Under the pieces are notes generated by a model. It was not told the DNA's origin. It ran no database searches and saw only the letters and a program-made list of their open reading frames with translations. Positions 1 through 5,323 of a stretch of DNA of 5,323 nt are shown here, piece after piece. How positions within the stretch are numbered: the first letter of the stretch is position 1; the number at the start of each line of letters is the position of its first letter. Source of the stretch: Syntrophaceae bacterium. Its GTDB lineage: Bacteria; Desulfobacterota; Syntrophia; Syntrophales; UBA5619. Made by a program: the position numbers and the translations under genes. Location: positions 17,312 through 22,634 of the forward strand of contig CAKKRN010000313.1 in NCBI GenBank assembly GCA_919902745.1, read 5' to 3'.

Positions 1-216
1 CTTGGCCGGTTTCTTGGCCGCCGGTTTGGCCTTGGCGACCGTCTTTGCTTTCGCCTTGGCCGGCGCCTTCACCGGGGCTTTTGCCTTGGCTTTGACCGGT
101 TTGGCCGACGCCTTCACCGCCGCCTTTGCCGGAGCCTTCACGGGGGTCTTTGTTTTGGCAGGGGCCTTTGCCGCGGCCTTCGCCGGTTTTACCGGAACCT
201 TCGTCGCTGTTGCCAT
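1..216 (-). CDS. Histone H1-like Lys/Ala/Pro-rich protein, 5' part (runs off left edge)
   Basis: The minus strand gives 72 codons from ATG (216-214) to the window edge with no stop. Composition by count is 26 Ala, 22 Lys, 10 Pro, 7 Val, 5 Thr, 1 Ser and the initiator Met, with no acidic, aromatic or Cys residue. Lys recurs mostly every four residues (e.g. 13, 17, 21; 23, 27, 31, 35, 39; 42, 46, 50, 54, 58, 62), and PVKAPAKA occurs twice, at residues 25-32 and 48-55. This resembles the disordered DNA-binding tails of bacterial histone H1-like and AlgP-like proteins, which bind nucleic acid by charge; a nucleoid role is inferred. A GGGAGG ribosome site (225-230) lies 8 nt before the ATG and supports this start. 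No globular domain is visible, but one could lie past the edge (for example an HU-type domain). The long open frame on the opposite strand is a by-product of the biased codons. Confidence 0.75.
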   Translation of the reverse strand, partial: MATATKVPVKPAKAAAKAPAKTKTPVKAPAKAAVKASAKPVKAKAKAPVKAPAKAKAKTVAKAKPAAKKPAK

Positions 217-353
217 ACTCACTTCCTCCCTTTCAAATATGCGATTCCGCCTCACCGGGCCCCGGCCTGACCGTGCCCTCCAGCGTGCGAAATCGTTCGC
301 TTCACCAAGGTGGTATCCCATCCATAAACGTTTTGTAAAAGGCCTCTTTTTGC

Positions 354-384
354 ATCCGGGCGACGCTCGCTTCCCGGATTTTTT
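354..384 (+). terminator. Terminator-like hairpin facing against the minus-strand genes
   Basis: ATCCGGG (354-360) and CCCGGAT (373-379) form a perfect 7-bp stem with a 12-nt loop. On the plus strand the stem runs into six T (379-384), the form of an intrinsic terminator. On the minus strand the stem is followed by GCAAAAAG, so it does not fit as a terminator for the nitroreductase gene that ends at 416. No plus-strand gene lies upstream in the window, so its target would be antisense transcription. Shape only; activity is unproven. Confidence 0.4.
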
Positions 385-415
385 CTCCCTGCCGATCCGT
401 TCGTCGCCTTCTCGT

Positions 416-1081
416 TCATTTGAACCAGAGGGTGAACGCGTCCAGGTTCGCCCTTCCCCTTGTGAATTGGTTGACCGGCGCCTCCCCGTCGGGATAGCCG
501 AGCGCTACGCCGATGATAACGGCCTTTGTCTCCGCGATCGGGATGATCTCCCGGATCAGTGCCGGATAGCGAACTGATGCGGCCAGGATGCAGCTCCCCA
601 GCCCGAGGGCGTGGGCCAGCAGACAGACGGTCTGCATGATTGCCCCCGTGTCCAGCATCGCGTATTCCCGGGGGATGGCTTTGTCCACGCAGAACAGCAG
701 AAGAGAGGGGGCGTTGAAGAGGGCGAACATGTCGCCGGCATAGCGGAGACGCGCCTCCTTGTCTCCGCGGGGAATCTCCAGTGCGGTCAGAACCTGTTTA
801 CCCACATCCCCGTAGCGCTGTTTCAGAGGTTCGGGCCAGGCTTCAGGCATCGGGGTATCCGAGTCGGGGATGACGCCGTCCAGGAGATGCTGCCGGTTCG
901 CCTTTCTGAAGCGGTCCAGTGCAGCCCCGGTGACGACCGCGATCTCCCACGGTTGGGTATTCCCCCAGGAGGGAGACCAGCGGGCCGCTTCCAGGATCTC
1001 CCGGAGCAATGGCTCCGGAACAGGATCCGGTTTGAACCGCCGGATGCTCCTTCTCTTCGTAACGGCCTGAAAGATCTCCAT
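416..1081 (-). CDS. Nitroreductase-family FMN oxidoreductase
   Basis: A 221-residue protein, a usual length for the nitroreductase (NfsB/NADH oxidase-like) fold. These are dimeric cytosolic flavoproteins that use NAD(P)H to reduce nitro compounds, quinones or other substrates. Visible family marks are the N-terminal RRSIRRF segment (residues 10-16) that contacts FMN phosphate, SPSWGNTQPW (36-45) in the flavin pocket, the helix LLAHALGLGSC (154-164), GVALGYPD (191-198), and basic residues R208 and R210 near the C-terminus. The Ser/Trp-rich 36-45 segment, where many homologues have SAxNxQPW, may mark a subfamily. The ATG at 1081-1079 has AAAGGA (1088-1093) 6 nt upstream. It follows the arginine decarboxylase gene by 45 nt on the same strand with no terminator between, so co-transcription is likely. 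The natural substrate cannot be told from sequence; the family call is firm. Confidence 0.9.
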   Translation of the reverse strand: MEIFQAVTKRRSIRRFKPDPVPEPLLREILEAARWSPSWGNTQPWEIAVVTGAALDRFRKANRQHLLDGVIPDSDTPMPEAWPEPLKQRYGDVGKQVLTALEIPRGDKEARLRYAGDMFALFNAPSLLLFCVDKAIPREYAMLDTGAIMQTVCLLAHALGLGSCILAASVRYPALIREIIPIAETKAVIIGVALGYPDGEAPVNQFTRGRANLDAFTLWFK

Positions 1082-1126
1082 CGTTCATCCTTTCTCCCCG
1101 AGGGGTCTGCCTTTCCGGTGCGTCCG

Positions 1127-1675
1127 TCAGAAAATAAAGACCGCCGCCGCGATCACCGTGGTATAGCCGCTGTTCTTCACGATGGTCGATTGGGTGACGT
1201 TTCGGGTTCTGACGATCTTCCCGCTAATCTTGAAGATCTCCTTCTTCTCATCCCAGCTTTCGTCGACATTGAAATCGATGCCCAGCGTCGATGCGAGCAT
1301 GGCCGCGGCCATGTCCTCCGCGTAATCGCCCGCATGTTTCTCCGTCTGGCCGAAGGCGTGGTGTTCGCTGATGTATCCGTGGGATCGCTGATCGGCCGGG
1401 ATGGCGCAGCCGACCGACGCCGCCAGGAGGCGCTTCGGTTCGTTGCTGCAGCAGCGACTCATGACGCAAAAGGTGATCCCCCCTGCAATCAACTCCTTGA
1501 GCCCCTGCGTTTTTGATATCATCTTGCAGTTGGGGGGAACGATGCTGGAGACCTGCACCAGGTTGCAACGTTCAATCCCCGCGTCGCGGAGCGCCCGCTC
1601 GAAGGAGTGGAGTTCATCCTTGTGGGTGCCAACGCCCTTGGTGAAAAAGATCTTCCTGGGAACGTGACCCTCCAT
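1127..1675 (-). CDS. pdaD: Pyruvoyl-dependent arginine decarboxylase
   Basis: This 182-residue protein matches the PvlArgDC family, which converts arginine to agmatine and CO2 with a self-made pyruvoyl group in place of PLP. The proenzyme cleaves itself between two serines; here the pair is S43-S44 in NLVQVSSIVPPNCK (residues 38-51), so S44 would become the pyruvoyl group, leaving a beta chain of about 43 residues and an alpha chain of about 138. Other family marks are FFTKGVGTHKDELHSFE (10-26) and GYISEHHAFGQ (100-110); E104 probably corresponds to the catalytic Glu of the archaeal enzyme, an alignment by eye. The frame is open upstream to an ATG at 1744, but the start at 1675 is preferred: it has GAGGAG (1685-1690) 9 nt upstream, gives the usual length, and places the conserved FFTKGVG near the N-terminus. 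The extra 23 residues would lie in hairpin-rich leader sequence. It is the first gene of a likely unit with the nitroreductase. Agmatine could feed polyamine synthesis or, as with chlamydial AaxB, an acid/arginine response; no agmatine ureohydrolase or deiminase gene is visible here. Confidence 0.9.
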   Translation of the reverse strand: MEGHVPRKIFFTKGVGTHKDELHSFERALRDAGIERCNLVQVSSIVPPNCKMISKTQGLKELIAGGITFCVMSRCCSNEPKRLLAASVGCAIPADQRSHGYISEHHAFGQTEKHAGDYAEDMAAAMLASTLGIDFNVDESWDEKKEIFKISGKIVRTRNVTQSTIVKNSGYTTVIAAAVFIF

Positions 1676-1703
1676 CGGCCTTCTCTCCTCGCAATCGGAA
1701 ATC

Positions 1704-1755
1704 GGGGGACGGCCCCCCATGCCTCTTGGGCAAACGGGGCACATGCTCCCCGTTT
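1704..1755 (-). promoter_or_regulatory. Structured 5' leader of the arginine decarboxylase gene
   Basis: Between the proposed minus-strand promoter and the gene's ribosome site lie two GC hairpins. The first has an 8-bp perfect stem (1748-1755 with 1732-1739) and an 8-nt loop. The second has a 5-bp G/C stem (1713-1717 with 1704-1708) and a 4-nt loop, ending 14 nt before the GAGGAG site. The C-run of the first (1736-1739) could instead pair with the G-run of the second (1713-1718), so the two folds are mutually exclusive on paper. No known riboswitch class was recognised. On the plus strand the first hairpin runs into five T (1753-1757) and so is also terminator-like in that direction. Confidence 0.4.
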
Positions 1756-1781
1756 TTCCGGAATTTCAGGCAGTGGCGGAG

Positions 1782-1811
1782 AATATACCAAGCTTCCGGC
1801 TGGATTGCCAT
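1782..1811 (-). promoter_or_regulatory. Probable sigma70-type promoter for the decarboxylase/nitroreductase unit
   Basis: On the minus strand, TATATT (1787-1782; 5 of 6 to the -10 consensus) is preceded at 18 nt by ATGGCA (1811-1806; 4 of 6 to the -35). Directly upstream on this strand is the A/T run at 1812-1821, in the position of an UP element. Transcription would start near 1775, leaving a leader of about 100 nt before the ATG at 1675. Assigned from sequence match only. Confidence 0.5.
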
Positions 1812-1837
1812 AAAAAATTTTCTTCCCTTCTCCTTCC

Positions 1838-1866
1838 TTGACACGCATGGCCCCTTCTCCTATACT
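1838..1866 (+). promoter_or_regulatory. Strong sigma70-type promoter for the MFS transporter
   Basis: A perfect -35 box TTGACA (1838-1843), an ideal 17-nt spacer and TATACT (1861-1866; 5 of 6 to the -10 consensus) lie on the plus strand. Transcription would begin near 1873, giving a leader of about 115 nt before the TTG start at 1988. It is the best promoter match noticed in the window and lies back to back with the minus-strand promoter; the two -35 boxes are 26 bp apart. Confidence 0.7.
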
Positions 1867-1900
1867 CCGCCCGTCTCGCGGCAAAAAAACCGACAGGAAC

Positions 1901-1975
1901 ATGATCCCGGATTCCATCGTCGACCGGGTCTTCACCATGAAACAGCCGCCGCGCATTTCGATCGACTTCACTTAG
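1901..1975 (+). other. Possible short leader ORF (24 aa) upstream of the transporter
   Basis: ATG at 1901 opens a 24-codon frame ending at TAG 1973-1975. The stop lies within the transporter's ribosome site (AGGAGG, 1974-1979), so a ribosome ending here would sit on the downstream initiation region. Its own ribosome site is poor: AGGA (1895-1898) is only 2 nt from the ATG. CCCGG (1906-1910) and CCGGG (1924-1928) within it could form a small hairpin. The peptide has no run of one amino acid as in classic attenuators and resembles no family I recognise. It may be chance. Confidence 0.22.
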
Positions 1976-1987
1976 GAGGGAGATGGC

Positions 1988-3289
1988 TTGAGCAACCCTG
2001 TGGAACAATCTGTCGGGCCGCTGCCGGCCTTTCTCGGCAACGGTCTTTCCTTTCTGAAACGGCAGCAACGGGATTGGAAAATCACCGTTTTGCGCACCTC
2101 CCTCGACAAACTGGCCTACCAGATGGTCTTTCCCTACCTATCCATCTATATCGTGGCGCTGGGGGCGACGGGCACCCAACTGGGTATCGTCAACAGCATC
2201 GGCATGATCATCGCGGGTTTCTGCGGACCCTTTACCGGGTGGCTCATCGACCGAATCGGTCCCAAAAAAATCTACATGATCGGCATTGGTTTCATGGCCG
2301 TCTCGTACCTGACCTACGGCCTGGCGAAAAACTGGGGGGTGACCATCATCGCCATGGTGGGCTACTGGCTGGGTTTCGCCACCAGCAGCCATAGCTGTGC
2401 GACCATCTGCGGCAACTGCCTGGTCAACCGGGACCGGGCCACCGGCATGCTGATCTGCGAGACGGTCGCCGCGGGTCTCCTGGGGATGGCCGGACCGATG
2501 CTGGCAACCTGGCTGGTCACGCTGTATGGCGGCGTCAATGTAGATGGGATAAGACCGCTGTTCTTTTCAGGGTTGATGATTACGATCGGTACGTTCGTGG
2601 TCGTCCTGACACAGCTTTCGGAACGAACGTGGGTGAAAGCGGGCGGCCAGAGGCCGATCATGTTGAAAGATATCTCCGGGGTCCTCAAAGGCGGCGGACA
2701 TCTGAAAAAATGGCTGGTCGTTGCCTCCATTGGCCAACTGCCGCTGGGAATGGTTTTCCCCTTCACCCAGGTATTCGCCTACCAGATCAAAGGGGCGAAT
2801 GAATTCGTGCTGGGCGCCATGGTCACCGGATCGGCGCTGGCATCCATCGCACTGGCCATTCCTCTCGGCAGGCTGGCGGACCGGATCGGCAGAAAGAAAA
2901 TACTCTATATCACGATTCCGCTTTTCTGGATTTCCAACCTGATGCTGATCCTGGCGCCCTCCCCCGCTTTTCTGGTCATCGCCGGCATCCTGCAGGGCTT
3001 TTACTTTATCGGCGCATCGATCGCCGCCGCCATAGAAAGAGAACTGGTGCCTCCCGAACAGATGGGAAGATGGATCGGCATCAACCGGTTTTTCAAGATG
3101 CTTCTGGGCGCCTTCCTGGCCCTGACGGCGGGGATCATCTGGGACAAGATCGGACCGCAATATATCTTCATCCTCTTCGTGGGCATCGACCTTCTGATCC
3201 GAATGCCGCTGCTGATCAGTATTCCGGAAACCCTGCACAACCACTTCAAACCCAAAGCGGACGGGGAAACCGGTCCGCAAAAAAATTGA
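1988..3289 (+). CDS. Major facilitator superfamily transporter, TTG start
   Basis: A 433-residue inner-membrane protein with about twelve hydrophobic helices in two halves. The MFS signature loop (motif A, GxLaDrxGrkk) occurs twice: GWLIDRIGPKK at residues 84-94 between helices 2 and 3, and GRLADRIGRKK at 294-304 between helices 8 and 9. The hydrophilic stretch around 212-240 is the central cytoplasmic loop, and the last 20 residues form a polar tail. MFS proteins move small solutes by uniport or with protons; the substrate here (drug, sugar, organic acid or other) cannot be told. The start chosen is TTG 1988-1990, with AGGAGG (1974-1979) 8 nt upstream. The ATG at 1983 reads only ATG GCT TGA, and the next in-frame Met (residue 46) would remove the region leading into helix 1. 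The loop after helix 4 holds C137, C141 and C144. It is divergent from the decarboxylase gene and convergent with nifS. Confidence 0.88.
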   Translation: MSNPVEQSVGPLPAFLGNGLSFLKRQQRDWKITVLRTSLDKLAYQMVFPYLSIYIVALGATGTQLGIVNSIGMIIAGFCGPFTGWLIDRIGPKKIYMIGIGFMAVSYLTYGLAKNWGVTIIAMVGYWLGFATSSHSCATICGNCLVNRDRATGMLICETVAAGLLGMAGPMLATWLVTLYGGVNVDGIRPLFFSGLMITIGTFVVVLTQLSERTWVKAGGQRPIMLKDISGVLKGGGHLKKWLVVASIGQLPLGMVFPFTQVFAYQIKGANEFVLGAMVTGSALASIALAIPLGRLADRIGRKKILYITIPLFWISNLMLILAPSPAFLVIAGILQGFYFIGASIAAAIERELVPPEQMGRWIGINRFFKMLLGAFLALTAGIIWDKIGPQYIFILFVGIDLLIRMPLLISIPETLHNHFKPKADGETGPQKN

Positions 3290-3365
3290 CTTCGCAGGGA
3301 TAGCCGGGGATCATGCGCAGCCGTCGGTGAACACATGAAGAGACCCGCCGGGAATTCCCGCTCCT

Positions 3366-4547
3366 TTACACGCTCGCGCACGCCTGTGCGACGGAGGTCC
3401 AGTAGGGGGACATGCTGCGCAGCCGCTCGATGATGGGGGGCAGCTTCTCGATCACGAAATCGATCTCCTCCTCCGTATTGTAGATGCTCAGGCTGAACCG
3501 GATGGAACCGTGGGCCATCGTGAAGGGGACGCCCATCGCGCGCAGCACATGGGAAGGTTGCAGGGAGCCGGAGGTGCAGGCCGACCCGGAGGAGGCGCAG
3601 ATGCCGTATTCGTTCATCAGCAGCAGGATCCCCTCCCCCTCGACGAACTCGAAACTGATGTTCGTCGTGTTGGGAAGCCGCTGCAGAATGTCCCCGTTGA
3701 CCCGGCTTTGCGGGATGCGGGCCAGCAGTGCTTCCTCCAGCCTGTCGCGCAGCCGCCTCACGGCGCTGCTTTCCGTATCCAGGTGGCGGGCAGCCAGTTC
3801 GCATGCCTTTCCCAGCCCGATGATGCTCGGGGTGTTCTCCGTGCCGCCCCGGCGTCCCTTCTCCTGATGTCCCCCGATCAGAAACGGGGAAAACCGCGTT
3901 CCCTTGCGAACGTACAGTACGCCGATCCCCTTGGGGGCGTGGAGCTTGTGACCGGAGAAGGAGAGCATGTCGATCATGTTCTTCTTCATGTCGATCGGGA
4001 TCTTGCCGGTCGATTGCACCGCGTCGGTGTGGAACGGGATGCCCCGTTCATGGGACAGATCTGCCGCCTTCTCCACCGGGAAGAGGACCCCCGTTTCGTT
4101 GTTGGCCCACATGAGGCTGACCACCGCCGTATCGGGGGTCAGGCTGCCGACGAACTGCTCCATGTCCAGCAGGCCGTTCTTTTCGACAGGCAGTTCCGTG
4201 ATCCGGTAGCCCTGGCCGGCGAGATTGGCGCAGAGGGACTTGACGGCGGGGTGCTCAACCCGGCTGGTTACGATGTGGCGCCTTTCCGGATAGGTCGCCA
4301 GGGCCGAGCGGATGGCGGCGTTGTCGCTCTCCGTGCCGCAGCTCGTGAAGATGATCTCGTCGGTCGTTGCGCCGATCAGCGCCGCGACCTGCTCGCGGGC
4401 CTCGCGGATCCTCCGGGCGACCTGGCCGCCGAAGGAGTGCATGCTGGAGGGGTTGCCGTAATATTCATGGAAATAGGGGAGCATCGCCTCCAGCACCTCG
4501 GGGGCCACCTGGGTCGTGGCATTGTTGTCCAGATAGACGGTTTTCAT
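3366..4547 (-). CDS. nifS: Cysteine desulfurase NifS
   Basis: A complete 393-residue PLP enzyme of the NifS/IscS class, which removes sulfur from L-cysteine (giving alanine) and passes it as a persulfide to a scaffold such as NifU. Visible marks are the N-terminal YLDNNATT (5-12), GTESDN (71-76), EHP with H99 stacking on PLP, HTDAVQ (173-178) with D175 for the pyridine nitrogen, SFSGHK (196-201) with K201 as the PLP-binding lysine, RRGGTEN (232-238), and SSGSACTSG (319-327) with C324 as the catalytic cysteine on the mobile loop. The spacing is nearly identical to Azotobacter NifS (K202, C325). The ATG at 4547-4545 overlaps the nifU stop (ATGA), with AGGAGGTG in the nifU end just upstream, so coupled translation with nifU is likely. 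The gene ends in TAA, 76 nt from the converging transporter. No clear terminator was found between them. Confidence 0.96.
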   Translation of the reverse strand: MKTVYLDNNATTQVAPEVLEAMLPYFHEYYGNPSSMHSFGGQVARRIREAREQVAALIGATTDEIIFTSCGTESDNAAIRSALATYPERRHIVTSRVEHPAVKSLCANLAGQGYRITELPVEKNGLLDMEQFVGSLTPDTAVVSLMWANNETGVLFPVEKAADLSHERGIPFHTDAVQSTGKIPIDMKKNMIDMLSFSGHKLHAPKGIGVLYVRKGTRFSPFLIGGHQEKGRRGGTENTPSIIGLGKACELAARHLDTESSAVRRLRDRLEEALLARIPQSRVNGDILQRLPNTTNISFEFVEGEGILLLMNEYGICASSGSACTSGSLQPSHVLRAMGVPFTMAHGSIRFSLSIYNTEEEIDFVIEKLPPIIERLRSMSPYWTSVAQACASV

Positions 4548-5323
4548 GGGGCCACCTCCTCGATGATCAGGTCGGGTGAAACCAGATCCCGGAGTTTCGC
4601 CTCGACGAAGTGCTTCAGCGTGATGTCGGACGCCTTGCAGACGGCGCAGGCGCCCCGCACGGCAACGATGACCCGGTTGCCGACGACGTCGATCAGCTCG
4701 ATGTCGCCGCCGTCGTGCTTCAGGGACGGCCGGATCTCCCGTTCGAGGGCCTCCTCGATCATTCGGATCTTCTGGATGTTGGTCATCTTCGGCGTCGCCG
4801 CCGGTTTGGCCTCGGCCCGCACCCTCTCGATGATCTGCCGGATGGCGTCATGGCAGTTGCCGCAGCCGCCGCCCGCCTTGGTGTAATTCGTCACATCCTC
4901 GACCGTCGTGAGGTTGTTTTCCCGGACGGCCCGTTCGATCTCCCGGTCCGTCACGCCGAAGCACTCGCAGACGATCTGCGCTCCCGGCTCCTTGGCCGGC
5001 GCCCCCTGGTAATTCTCGATCGCCTTTTCGAGGGCCTCCTTCCCCATGACGCTGCAGTGCATTTTTTCCTCGGGCAGGCCGCCGAGGAAGGCGGCGATGT
5101 CCTGGTTGGTCACCTTCTGAGCCTCCTCCAGCGTCATCCCCTTGATCATCTCGGTGAGCGCCGAAGAGGAGGCGATGGCGCTGGCGCAGCCGAAGGTCTT
5201 GAATTTCGCCTCCTGGATCCGTTTGTTCTCATCGAGTTTGAAGGAAAGTTTGAGGGCATCCCCGCAGGCGATGGAACCGACCTCGGCGACGCCGTCCGGA
5301 TTTTCGACTTCCCCGACATTCCT
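4544..5323 (-). CDS. nifU: Fe-S cluster scaffold NifU, three-domain form (start beyond right edge)
   Basis: The frame is open from the right edge to TGA 4546-4544, giving 259 visible residues; the ATG at 5149 is internal. Three domains are seen. The IscU-like scaffold holds its three cluster cysteines: C20 in SIACGDALKL (with D22), C46 in FGCASAIASSS and C90 in KMHCSVMG. A BFD-like [2Fe-2S] domain follows, with C119 and C121 (CEC) and C154 and C157 (CGNC). The C-terminal Nfu domain (about 185-259) has HDGGDIEL and CAVC (C226, C229). An Ala/Pro/Lys linker at about 170-180 separates the last two. The scaffold builds transient Fe-S clusters from iron and NifS-derived sulfur and passes them to apoproteins. 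The visible part begins at RNVGEVENPDG, which in relatives follows about 13-17 N-terminal residues, so the start is probably 40-50 nt past the edge and the whole protein about 275 residues. It precedes and overlaps nifS. No nitrogenase genes are present, so a general Fe-S role is plausible. Confidence 0.95.
   Translation of the reverse strand, partial: RNVGEVENPDGVAEVGSIACGDALKLSFKLDENKRIQEAKFKTFGCASAIASSSALTEMIKGMTLEEAQKVTNQDIAAFLGGLPEEKMHCSVMGKEALEKAIENYQGAPAKEPGAQIVCECFGVTDREIERAVRENNLTTVEDVTNYTKAGGGCGNCHDAIRQIIERVRAEAKPAATPKMTNIQKIRMIEEALEREIRPSLKHDGGDIELIDVVGNRVIVAVRGACAVCKASDITLKHFVEAKLRDLVSPDLIIEEVAP

Noticed and set aside
312..339. Possible minus-strand promoter for the histone-like gene (TTTACA at 339-334 and GATACC at 317-312, 16-nt spacer)
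   Set aside because: The -35 match is good but the -10 matches only 3 of 6; too weak to annotate.
2..577. Long plus-strand open frame of 191 codons opposite the histone-like gene
   Set aside because: It is the antisense reading of Lys/Ala codons, with no ribosome site or family match, and it overlaps both the histone-like and nitroreductase genes.
1676..1744. Longer decarboxylase start at ATG 1744
   Set aside because: GGGGAG lies almost against that ATG, too close for good initiation; the extra 23 residues are encoded by hairpin-forming leader sequence, and the ATG at 1675 has a properly spaced ribosome site and gives the family's usual N-terminus.
2396..2419. CX3CX2C pattern in the transporter (C137, C141, C144), like a radical SAM cluster motif
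   Set aside because: It lies at the membrane/loop boundary after helix 4 of a clear MFS protein with no radical SAM fold, so it is coincidental; a metal or redox role is not supported.
3257..3278. Hairpin GCGGAC/GTCCGC with a GAAA tetraloop at the end of the transporter gene
   Set aside because: On the plus strand it is followed by A residues, and on the minus strand only by TTTGGGTTTG, so it is not a convincing terminator for either the transporter or nifS.
3349..3360. Perfect 12-bp palindrome CGGGAATTCCCG between the transporter and nifS
   Set aside because: The stem is short, no T-run follows on either strand, and nothing else marks it as an operator.

Overview
The window reads as a GC-rich bacterial chromosome segment. 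NifU/NifS-type Fe-S assembly genes, a pyruvoyl-dependent arginine decarboxylase and a Lys/Ala/Pro-rich histone-like protein together suggest a deltaproteobacterium-like anaerobe (Desulfobacterota or Syntrophia type). That placement is an inference from gene content and style; no rRNA or other marker gene is present. No phage, insertion sequence, CRISPR array, tRNA or rRNA was seen.

Layout, left to right. (1) 1-216, minus: 5' part of a histone H1-like basic protein that continues past the left edge. (2) 416-1675, minus: a probable two-gene unit, pyruvoyl-dependent arginine decarboxylase (1127-1675) followed 45 nt later by a nitroreductase-family flavoprotein (416-1081). (3) 1676-1987: a 312-nt divergent intergenic region. 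It holds a good sigma70-type promoter on the plus strand, a plausible one on the minus strand, a structured minus-strand leader in front of the decarboxylase, and a possible 24-codon leader ORF in front of the plus-strand gene. (4) 1988-3289, plus: a 12-TM major facilitator superfamily transporter with a TTG start. (5) 3366-5323, minus: nifU (start just beyond the right edge) overlapping nifS by 4 nt, convergent with the transporter.

How the genes work together. NifS takes sulfur from cysteine and NifU is the scaffold on which Fe-S clusters are built; their overlap suggests coupled translation. With no nitrogenase genes in view, this pair may be the general Fe-S assembly machinery, as known in several bacteria lacking the ISC operon. 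The arginine decarboxylase would make agmatine, an entry to polyamines or an acid/arginine response. The nitroreductase and transporter have no visible substrate link to it beyond position.

No clearly new system is visible. The points most worth a second look are the regulatory architecture at 1700-1990 and two terminator-like hairpins that face against the decarboxylase/nitroreductase unit on both sides.
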